Source: Candidatus Saccharibacteria bacterium UBA5145 (GTDB taxonomy: Bacteria > Patescibacteriota > Saccharimonadia > Saccharimonadales > UBA4665). From it: DNA of 10,536 nt. The position numbers and the translations under genes were made by a program. The notes beneath the pieces are model-generated. The model worked only from the letters and a program-made list of their open reading frames with translations. It made no database searches and was not told where the DNA came from. Positions within the stretch are counted from its first letter, which is position 1, and every line of letters starts with the position of its first letter. The stretch is taken from contig DHXX01000010.1 of the NCBI GenBank assembly GCA_002413865.1, positions 103,707 to 114,242 on the forward strand, read 5' to 3'. Positions 6,288 to 10,536 of this stretch are shown here, one piece after another.

Positions 6288-6437
6288 CTTTACCAGTCGC
6301 GCAAAATCGACCTGTACTCTGTTAAAGTCGCTGCTTTGTGGTGGTTCTAGGTTTTGTGGGTCGGTTTGGGCTGAAAACAGCTCAGCTTCAGATGGAGGTA
6401 GCGTGAGCTATGTCAGTGGGAGATGGGCTGTTTTTAG
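6288..6437 (+). ncRNA. Candidate structured RNA or long structured leader before the nuclease gene
   Basis: Several stems are possible. CTTTACCAG (6288-6296) pairs with CTGTTAAAG (6319-6327) with one mismatch. AAATCGACC (6304-6312) pairs with GGTCGGTTT (6359-6367), 9 bp including one G-U, but competes topologically with the first. CTGAAAACAGC (6371-6381) pairs with GCTGTTTTTAG (6427-6437), 11 bp including one G-U. Inside the last is GAGGTAGC/GCTATGTC with a GTGA tetraloop of the GNRA type (6395-6414). G-runs at 6340-6370 might also form a two-layer quadruplex. I see no signature of tmRNA, RNase P, SRP or 6S RNA. It may be a riboregulatory leader of the gene at 6515. Confidence 0.35.
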
Positions 6438-6477
6438 TTATTTATCCTGAGGCTCGCCCAAGAGGAGGTAGGGAAGT

Positions 6478-6513
6478 TTGATAAATGACAGCCTAGACCG
6501 TTGGCTTCGCTAA
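6478..6513 (+). CDS. Putative 11-codon leader peptide coupled to the nuclease gene
   Basis: TTG at 6478 has AGAGGAGG (6461-6468) 9 nt upstream, a strong ribosome-binding site. The frame reads (M)INDSLDRWLR and stops with TAA at 6511-6513, leaving one base before the ATG at 6515. The nuclease gene has no Shine-Dalgarno of its own, so re-initiation after this short ORF is a sensible way to start it. Another SD-preceded mini-ORF, GTG 6403 to TGA 6450 with GGAGG at 6394-6398, lies just upstream. No function of the peptide can be read from its sequence. Confidence 0.35.
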   Translation: MINDSLDRWLR

Positions 6514-6514
6514 C

Positions 6515-7081
6515 ATGAGAAAGAATCTACTAATCATCCTGCTCCTGATTATCACCGCCCTAACTGGGGCTTACTTTGTATCACACTACCGATTGACGCC
6601 TCAAAATCTAACTAATTCTGGCGCCCAGGCCATAACCAGTGGCGGTACGGCGACGGCCCTCGGCACCAGAACTAAACTGGGCAATTGCCTTGGCGGTGGC
6701 CCGTTAGCTGATAGCGCCTGCACCCCGGGCGCCATCTTTCCGGCCGCTAGCAAGGCCGTTATCTGCGTCAAAGGTTATGCCGGGTCGGTCAGAAACGTTC
6801 CGCCCGGTGAAAAACGGGCGGTCTACGACGAATATGGCATCATTAGCCATCCAACCGGTCAATACGAGGTCGATCATCTAGTCAGCCTCGAGCTGGGCGG
6901 GTCAAATGATATCGCCAATCTCTGGCCCGAACCGGCCAATCCTATACCCGGCTTTCACCAGAAAGACAGCGTCGAAAACTACCTCCACCACCAAGTCTGT
7001 GCCGGGAACCTAACGCTGGGGGCTGCCCAGCAAGCCATCGCCAGCAACTGGCTAACGGTCTACCGAACCATGACCCGCTAA
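6515..7081 (+). CDS. Membrane-anchored or secreted HNH-type endonuclease-like protein
   Basis: 188 residues. The N-terminus (MRKNLLIILLLIITALTGAYF) is a signal peptide or uncleaved anchor, followed by a Gly/Thr/Ala-rich spacer to about residue 56. The domain starts with CTPGAIFPAASKAVICVKGYA and VRNVPPGEKRAVYDEYGI, then the nuclease core YEVDHLVSLELGGSNDIANL (117-136) running into WPEP. D120-H121, N131/N135 and H148/K150/D151 are the likely metal and substrate residues of the beta-beta-alpha-metal fold. Four cysteines (58, 69, 84, 162) could form two disulfides outside the cytoplasm. The pattern matches a widespread family of exported HNH proteins whose substrate is mostly unproven. A role in breaking down external nucleic acid would suit an organism that scavenges nucleotides, but that is inference. 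The ATG is the only in-frame start after the upstream TAG at 6494. Confidence 0.85.
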   Translation: MRKNLLIILLLIITALTGAYFVSHYRLTPQNLTNSGAQAITSGGTATALGTRTKLGNCLGGGPLADSACTPGAIFPAASKAVICVKGYAGSVRNVPPGEKRAVYDEYGIISHPTGQYEVDHLVSLELGGSNDIANLWPEPANPIPGFHQKDSVENYLHHQVCAGNLTLGAAQQAIASNWLTVYRTMTR

Positions 7082-7133
7082 CTTGTAAGTTATAAAGTTC
7101 TTAAACTCAACTGCAATTGAGCGGTTGGGAAAC

Positions 7134-7199
7134 AGGAATTAGGAATTAGCGGGCTGCCGTTGCTCAAGCGGGCACGCGCTCCTCTAATTCCTACTTCCT
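7134..7199. repeat. Repeat element C: AGGAATT heptamer hairpin between convergent genes
   Basis: AGGAATTAGGAATTAG (7134-7149) pairs with CTAATTCCTACTTCCT (7184-7199) at 15 of 16 positions around a GC-rich 34-nt loop. It lies between the 3' ends of the nuclease gene (+) and the ABC-F gene (-), so it could serve as a two-way transcription end. The heptamer is the same as in element A and element D. AAGTTATAAA at 7087-7096 recurs at 9591-9600 beside element D. Confidence 0.7.
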
Positions 7200-7233
7200 A
7201 ATTACTTAACTTTTCACCCGAACTGAGCGTTTG

Positions 7234-7273
7234 CTATCCGACTATTTAACTATCCAACTATTCCACTATTTCC
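7234..7273. repeat. Tandem octamers CTATYYNA, five copies, running into the ABC-F gene 3' end
   Basis: Five adjacent 8-mers read CTATCCGA, CTATTTAA, CTATCCAA, CTATTCCA and CTATTTCC. The last covers the stop codon of the minus-strand ABC-F gene. ACTATCCAACTATT (7249-7262) is an exact inverted copy of 1028-1041 at the 3' end of the first receiver gene, so the same unit borders two unrelated genes. Confidence 0.65.
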
Positions 7274-8927
7274 CGATAGGAATAGTTTTACCACCAAGCT
7301 TGCCGGCAAAGTAACTATCGTGCGAGATGTAGATAACGGCCCCGTGATAGGCGATCAGGGCGTTTTCGAGCTCCTCGATACTCGGCAGGTCGAGGTGATT
7401 GGTCGGTTCGTCGAGTATTAAGATTTGCGGATCATTGATGAGCATCCGGATCAACTGGAAGCGGGCTTTTTGGCCGCCGCTCAAGCGCTTGACCAGCATA
7501 TCGCCGTCGGTCATCGGATTAAATAGATAATTGCCGAGCAGTTGCTTAACTTTGCGTTCGTCGACGGGCAAGTCGGCGTCGACGAGGACTTGCTCGATGG
7601 CCGCCGCCAACTTCATCGGCAGATAGCGGCTGGCGATCTCTTGCTCGTATAAACCAATCTTCAGATCATTTTCAACGGCAATATGTCCGGCCAAGACCCG
7701 TGAGGCAGTGGCTGCACCGGTCGCTTTGGCGACGATGGCGTTGACGATCGTACTTTTGCCGGCCCCGTTGCGCCCGTGCAAGCGCACCCGTTCGCCTTCG
7801 TGGAGCGCGAAGGAAACATCGGTGAAAAGGGCGGGCTGGTCGTCGTAGCCGAGGCTCAGTTTGTCGACTTGGACGAGCAGGCGTGACGACTCGCTGGCCG
7901 TAGTGTTGGTCGAGACGCGGATGTTGGTGGCTTTGTATTTGCCGTAGGCCGAAGCCATCTTGGTATTGAGCGTTCCGGCCGATTCCTGGTCGATCCAGAA
8001 GGACGGTTTCTCGGCCGTCGACAAGCGGGCAAGTTCGTCTTCGGCTCGACGTTCTTGCGATTTAAAACGCTTGATGGTGCCCGGGTCACGGGCTTTTTCT
8101 TTCATGCGCCGGAAGCGCACGATGTCTTCCGTTAGATTGCGCATCCGGCGCTGGGTGAGGTCGTATTCGTTGACTTGGGCGGTGATCTGATCGGTATTAA
8201 TCGACAGGTATTGTTCGTAATTGCCCTTAAACTGATAGGCCTGACCGTCGCGGATTTCGATGATCTGATCGACCGCCCGCAGGACGTCGCGGTCGTGGGT
8301 GATCACCAGCATCGCTTCTTTACTACCGCCCAGCCACTTCACAAAGGCCTGTTTGGCGACATAATCCATGTGGTTGGTTGGTTCGTCGATCAGCGCCAGA
8401 TCACCCCGACTGCGCTGGACCTTGATGAGTTCGATCATGCGGACTTGGCCGCCCGAAAGGTCGGCCAACGGACTGTGCATCTTGGCGGGGTCAATCTGGT
8501 AATCGTCAAAGGCCTGCGAAATTTCGTCTTCAATCTGAAAATAACCGAGGTGGTTGAAGCGATCGAGGGCTTCGGTGTAGTGTTGGATTTTACGGGTGTC
8601 GGCGCCCATCGTCTCGGGGTAGGTGTCGATGATATGGCTTAATTGGGCGTACTCGGGCAAGTCGCCTTGGATGTATTCGAGCGCCGTTTTGGCTTCGTGC
8701 CCGTGGTGTTCTTGGCGGCTGGCCACCACAATCGCGCGCCGGTTGATGGCAATCTCGCCTTGGAAATCGGTGTCGGCCCGGGTGATTAGGTTGAACAGGG
8801 TTGACTTGCCGGTACCGTTACGACCAATCAGACCAACTTTTTGGCCTTTTTGGACGTTGAACTGGAGGTCGGTGTAGAGTGATTTGTCCCCAAATGACTT
8901 TTCGGTGACGTTAATTGACAAGAGCAT
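7266..8927 (-). CDS. ABC-F family ATPase (translation factor type)
   Basis: A 553-residue soluble protein with two ABC ATPase domains and no membrane segment. From the ATG at 8927: Walker A GRNGTGKST (35-43), signature LSGGQ (157-161), Walker B LALIDEPTNHMD (177-188), switch THD (210-212); a charged linker rich in Arg, Glu and Lys (about 240-307), which in ABC-F proteins reaches the ribosomal P-site tRNA; then Walker A GRNGAGKST (385-393), LSGGQ (482-486), Walker B ILILDEPTNHLD (502-513) and switch SHD (535-537). It probably acts on stalled or idle ribosomes. Which subgroup (EttA, Uup, YdiF-like or ribosome-protection) cannot be told by eye. A GTG at 8966 would add 13 residues before the normal MLLSINV start, so I prefer 8927. 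There is no Shine-Dalgarno; an extended -10 (TGTTACAAT) ends 8 nt before the ATG, suggesting a leaderless mRNA. Confidence 0.94.
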   Translation of the reverse strand: MLLSINVTEKSFGDKSLYTDLQFNVQKGQKVGLIGRNGTGKSTLFNLITRADTDFQGEIAINRRAIVVASRQEHHGHEAKTALEYIQGDLPEYAQLSHIIDTYPETMGADTRKIQHYTEALDRFNHLGYFQIEDEISQAFDDYQIDPAKMHSPLADLSGGQVRMIELIKVQRSRGDLALIDEPTNHMDYVAKQAFVKWLGGSKEAMLVITHDRDVLRAVDQIIEIRDGQAYQFKGNYEQYLSINTDQITAQVNEYDLTQRRMRNLTEDIVRFRRMKEKARDPGTIKRFKSQERRAEDELARLSTAEKPSFWIDQESAGTLNTKMASAYGKYKATNIRVSTNTTASESSRLLVQVDKLSLGYDDQPALFTDVSFALHEGERVRLHGRNGAGKSTIVNAIVAKATGAATASRVLAGHIAVENDLKIGLYEQEIASRYLPMKLAAAIEQVLVDADLPVDERKVKQLLGNYLFNPMTDGDMLVKRLSGGQKARFQLIRMLINDPQILILDEPTNHLDLPSIEELENALIAYHGAVIYISHDSYFAGKLGGKTIPIGK

Positions 8928-9002
8928 AGCTATTAATTGTAACAGATACGGGGAGGAATGGAGCACCGGGGCGAACCGGGCCGCTGGGCCAGATCGATTT
9001 GA

Positions 9003-9464
9003 TTAAGCGGTTTTGTGGCGCGAATGATGGGTCGGGGCCGGTGCCAAGCGAGCGCCCAGCCGACGATAGAGGTAGGTCGCGATCAGGCTGAGGTAGACCA
9101 GTGGCGACAGGGCCTCGGCGGACTTCTCGGCCGCCAGCAAGAGCATGACGATGCCACTTTCCAAGGCTATGAACAGATCCGCTACCGGCACGTAGGTCTG
9201 GCGAATGTCGCCGAACGTCGGGGAATTAATACTATAGGCGGTGGTGATGAGCAGCGTCAGGCCGAGGGCCCTAAAAATAAGTCGTAAATCGAGGAGGCTG
9301 AGCCAGCGCGAACCGTTGGCGTAGGCCAGCCCGGCCACGCCGATAGCCAGCCAAGCGACGGCTGGATCGAGAGCCATGAATTGGGAAACCGAGGCGCTAG
9401 CGATAAGACGGAGCGTTCCAATAATCAATAACCCAGTGCTGATAAACACAACCGCTTTACGCAT
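9003..9464 (-). CDS. Integral membrane protein of unknown function
   Basis: 153 residues with about four membrane helices: residues 4-24 (AVVFISTGLLIIGTLRLIA), 35-50 (AVAWLAIGVAGLAYA), 62-80 (LIFRALGLTLLITTAYSI) and 93-112 (VADLFIALESGIVMLLLAAE), perhaps a fifth at 119-133 (LSPLVYLSLIATYLY). The tail is basic with several His (HHSRHK). No family is recognised. GGAGGG on the minus strand (9469-9474) lies 4 nt before the ATG and fixes the start. It is upstream of the ABC-F gene on the same strand with a 75-nt gap, so partial co-transcription is possible. The upstream region holds a doubled ACGTTT (9480-9492) and a 6-bp hairpin AGTGAC/GTCACT (9562-9576). Confidence 0.82.
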   Translation of the reverse strand: MRKAVVFISTGLLIIGTLRLIASASVSQFMALDPAVAWLAIGVAGLAYANGSRWLSLLDLRLIFRALGLTLLITTAYSINSPTFGDIRQTYVPVADLFIALESGIVMLLLAAEKSAEALSPLVYLSLIATYLYRRLGARLAPAPTHHSRHKTA

Positions 9465-9580
9465 GATACCCTCCGTGATTACGTTTACGTTTAAGCCTAC
9501 TGATGTAATATAGTTTACCGGCTAGCAAAGGTCTGTTAGAAAACTTACACTCGTCGCCTAAAGTGACTCCGTCACTGTAG

Positions 9581-9720
9581 AAAGTTCATAAAGTTATAAA
9601 ATTGGAAGTTGGCTCTGAAATAGTTACTCGGAATTAGGAATTAGGAAATAGTTTCAGCTCCGGCCGGTAGCCACTGTTTTCTGTTTTCTGTTTTCTGTTT
9701 TCTAACCACTACTATTTCAG
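9581..9720. repeat. Repeat element D: composite of AAGTT units, AGGAATT heptamers and a TTTTCTG x4 array in a hairpin
   Basis: Starts with AAGTTCATAAAGTTATAAA and TTGGAAGTTGG (like element B). CTGAAATAGT (9615-9624) pairs perfectly with ACTATTTCAG (9711-9720), enclosing GGAATTAGGAATTAGGAA (9630-9647, as in elements A and C) and four tandem TTTTCTG units (9677-9703, the last lacking its G). It lies in the divergent gap between the minus-strand membrane gene and the RRM gene, so here it cannot be a simple 3'-end terminator for both. Confidence 0.65.
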
Positions 9721-9813
9721 CCTGCTTAATGAAGTTTTGGTTTCATAACCCCGTATCACACGAGCCAGATTGGGGTTTGGGGCTGTAATAATAATCACGT
9801 CATTATCTAGCTG

Positions 9814-9891
9814 TTGCAACTTTACCTCTAGTGTGACACAATATTGGGGCTAGAAAAGCTGCATGAATTCTTATTTATAAGAGTTTTCTAG
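9814..9891 (+). promoter_or_regulatory. Weak promoter and nested hairpin upstream of the RRM gene
   Basis: TTGCAA (9814-9819) and CACAAT (9837-9842), 17 bp apart, each match four of six consensus positions. Just downstream, CTAGAAAA (9850-9857) pairs perfectly with TTTTCTAG (9884-9891), and CTTA/TAAG forms an inner hairpin (9870-9881). If transcription starts near 9849, this hairpin is at the very 5' end of a ~130-nt leader and could stabilise the mRNA. The span 9721-9813 shows nothing else clear. Confidence 0.35.
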
Positions 9892-9929
9892 AGAATACAA
9901 GTAACGTTTCGCAAACGAGGAGCAGCTAA

Positions 9930-9989
9930 GTGAGAGATATCGACCTTACCTCAGTGAACAAGAAAGAGGTAAGTACTAATGGCAAATAA
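9930..9989 (+). CDS. Putative 19-codon leader peptide overlapping the RRM gene start
   Basis: GTG at 9930 has GAGGAG (9917-9922) 7 nt upstream, an ideal ribosome-binding site. The frame reads (M)RDIDLTSVNKKEVSTNGK and stops with TAA at 9987-9989, overlapping the ATG of the RRM gene at 9979 by 11 nt in another frame. It passes entirely through the hairpin that hides the RRM gene's Shine-Dalgarno. Ribosomes translating it would open that hairpin, so its likely purpose is translational coupling. The peptide is hydrophilic with no known motif. Confidence 0.5.
   Translation: MRDIDLTSVNKKEVSTNGK
9945..9973 (+). promoter_or_regulatory. Shine-Dalgarno-sequestering hairpin of the RRM gene
   Basis: CTTACCTC (9945-9952) is exactly complementary to GAGGTAAG (9966-9973), which contains the Shine-Dalgarno (AGAGG) of the gene starting at 9979. 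The 8-bp stem has a 13-nt loop. This could be an RNA thermometer, an autoregulatory site for the RNA-binding protein, or a gate opened by translation of the leader ORF. Confidence 0.6.
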
Positions 9990-10287
9990 ACTTTTTGTCG
10001 GCTCACTGGCTTATACCGCCACTGATGACGATTTGGCGCAATTTTTTGCATCAGCTGGCACCGTTGTGTCAGCAAAAGTAATCATGGACCGCGACACCAA
10101 CCGCTCTAAGGGCTTTGGTTTCGTCGAAATGAGTAACGACGACGAAGCTAAAGTAGCTGTCGACACGCTTAACGGCAAAGACCTTGGTGGTCGTGCTGTT
10201 GCTGTCAGCGAAGCTCGTCCCCAAGCTCCCCGCGAGCCCCGTTCATTCGGTGGTGGCGGTGGTGGCGGTGGTGGCAAGCGCTACTAA
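9979..10287 (+). CDS. Single-RRM RNA-binding protein with glycine-rich tail
   Basis: 102 residues. One RNA recognition motif carries RNP2 LFVGSL (5-10) and RNP1 KGFGFVEM (44-51), with the aromatic residues that stack on RNA present. A short linker rich in Arg/Pro (ARPQAPREPRSFGG) leads to a run of Gly ending in KRY. This is the layout of the small bacterial RRM proteins best known from cyanobacteria (Rbp), several of which are cold-induced; the role is likely RNA chaperoning or mRNA binding in the cytoplasm. The long structured leader, the hidden Shine-Dalgarno and the overlapping leader ORF indicate control at translation, possibly by temperature or by the protein itself (inference). The Gly tail is coded by near-repeated GGTGGC units. 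A strong terminator follows 19 nt after the stop, so it is a single-gene unit. Confidence 0.95.
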   Translation: MANKLFVGSLAYTATDDDLAQFFASAGTVVSAKVIMDRDTNRSKGFGFVEMSNDDEAKVAVDTLNGKDLGGRAVAVSEARPQAPREPRSFGGGGGGGGGKRY

Positions 10288-10305
10288 ACTACCCGTCCAA
10301 GCGAC

Positions 10306-10339
10306 ATAAAAATCCCCCGTTCAAACGGGGGATTTTTAT
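10306..10339 (+). terminator. Intrinsic terminator of the RRM gene (bidirectional form)
   Basis: A 15-bp perfect stem with core ATCCCCCGT / ACGGGGGAT, loop TCAA (10321-10324), preceded by AAAAA and followed by TTTTT (10333-10337). It lies directly after the RRM gene. Symmetric A/T tracts allow termination on both strands. Confidence 0.93.
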
Positions 10340-10453
10340 TTGCGGCGACATTACAGTTTGCCATTTCTGTAAATCGATATCACTTTTTTCGTACTGATTC
10401 ATTTCAGGACGTCGAAGAGCTCCTAGCTGGTGACATCACCTCTACCCATTCTT

Positions 10454-10462
10454 TGGTATAAT
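10454..10462 (+). promoter_or_regulatory. Extended -10 promoter near right edge
   Basis: TGGTATAAT: consensus TATAAT (10457-10462) with the TGn extension. There is no -35 at the usual distance. GGTGACATCACC (10429-10440), an inverted repeat with GGTGA/TCACC arms, lies upstream and could be an operator. Transcription would start near 10469 and run into the hairpins at 10478-10532. Confidence 0.55.
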
Positions 10463-10477
10463 TTTCTTTTTTAATAC

Positions 10478-10532
10478 TTTCTTTGGCCCGCCAAAGAAAC
10501 AAAACTCCCCGGACCTCTTTAGTCCGGGTGAG
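10478..10532 (+). other. Two consecutive hairpins in a leader or RNA that leaves the window
   Basis: TTTCTTTGG (10478-10486) pairs perfectly with CCAAAGAAA (10491-10499) with loop CCCG. CCCGGAC (10508-10514) pairs with GTCCGGG (10522-10528), extended by CTC/GAG (10505-10507 with 10530-10532) past one bulged T. No ORF is visible in 10340-10536. Together with the extended -10 just upstream this looks like the 5' end of a structured leader or non-coding RNA. The first hairpin also resembles short CTTTCTTTGG palindromes common between genes of other bacteria. Confidence 0.5.
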
Positions 10533-10536
10533 CTCG

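Noticed and set aside
6288..6437. tmRNA, RNase P RNA or SRP RNA
   Set aside because: None of their conserved core sequences (tRNA-like end, P4 core, GGAAG-type SRP loop) could be found on either strand.
8175..8642. 155-residue open frame on the + strand
   Set aside because: Lies antisense inside the ABC-F gene, whose motifs are all intact; composition is that of a shadow frame and it has no ribosome-binding site.
8928..8966. GTG start at 8966 for the ABC-F gene
   Set aside because: Adds 13 residues ahead of the normal ABC-F beginning and has no Shine-Dalgarno.
10011..10277. Proline-rich open frame on the - strand
   Set aside because: The poly-Pro start is simply the complement of the RRM protein's Gly codons.
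1..10536. tRNA or rRNA genes, transposase or integrase genes
   Set aside because: No T-loop-bearing cloverleaf, rRNA core sequence or recombinase motif was seen on either strand.

Overview
The window looks like part of a small-genome bacterium, most plausibly a member of the Patescibacteria/CPR radiation (Saccharibacteria-like). This is inferred from gene style and content: short membrane proteins, a DEAH-type helicase of unusual sequence, an RRM RNA-binding protein with a Gly tail, a secreted HNH-type nuclease, and intergenic regions full of short tandem-repeat hairpins. No marker gene fixes the lineage. TGA is used as a stop codon, so the code is not the Gracilibacteria code.

Left part (1-1635): the C-terminal half of a sensor histidine kinase enters from the left edge. 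A +1 frameshift at a GGG run (288-290) splits it. Its stop overlaps the start (ATGA) of a stand-alone receiver protein. After a repeat-rich gap comes a second stand-alone receiver. Neither receiver has an output domain.

Middle-left (1636-3431): a promoter-like region with a 14-bp palindrome, a small membrane protein with a strong ribosome-binding site, a flavodoxin, and another four-helix membrane protein close behind it. A long 14-mer hairpin repeat and a structured leader follow.

Centre (3432-7081): a 900-residue DExH RNA helicase; an overlooked 24-codon gene with a near-perfect Shine-Dalgarno sequence; about 200 nt with several compatible stems (candidate structured RNA); a mini-ORF whose stop lies one base before the next start; and a membrane-anchored or secreted HNH-type nuclease.

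Right (7082-10536): a convergent repeat hairpin, then an ABC-F translation ATPase and a small membrane protein on the minus strand. A divergent, repeat-filled gap leads to an RRM protein. Its Shine-Dalgarno is locked in a perfect 8-bp hairpin, and a 19-codon leader ORF translates straight through that hairpin. A strong terminator follows. The last 200 nt hold an extended -10 promoter and two hairpins with no ORF, probably the start of a structured leader or RNA beyond the edge.

Two themes stand out. The first is a family of mosaic hairpins built of 7-, 8- and 14-nt tandem units in four intergenic gaps. The second is mini-ORFs with good Shine-Dalgarno sequences placed just before genes whose own start signal is absent or hidden.
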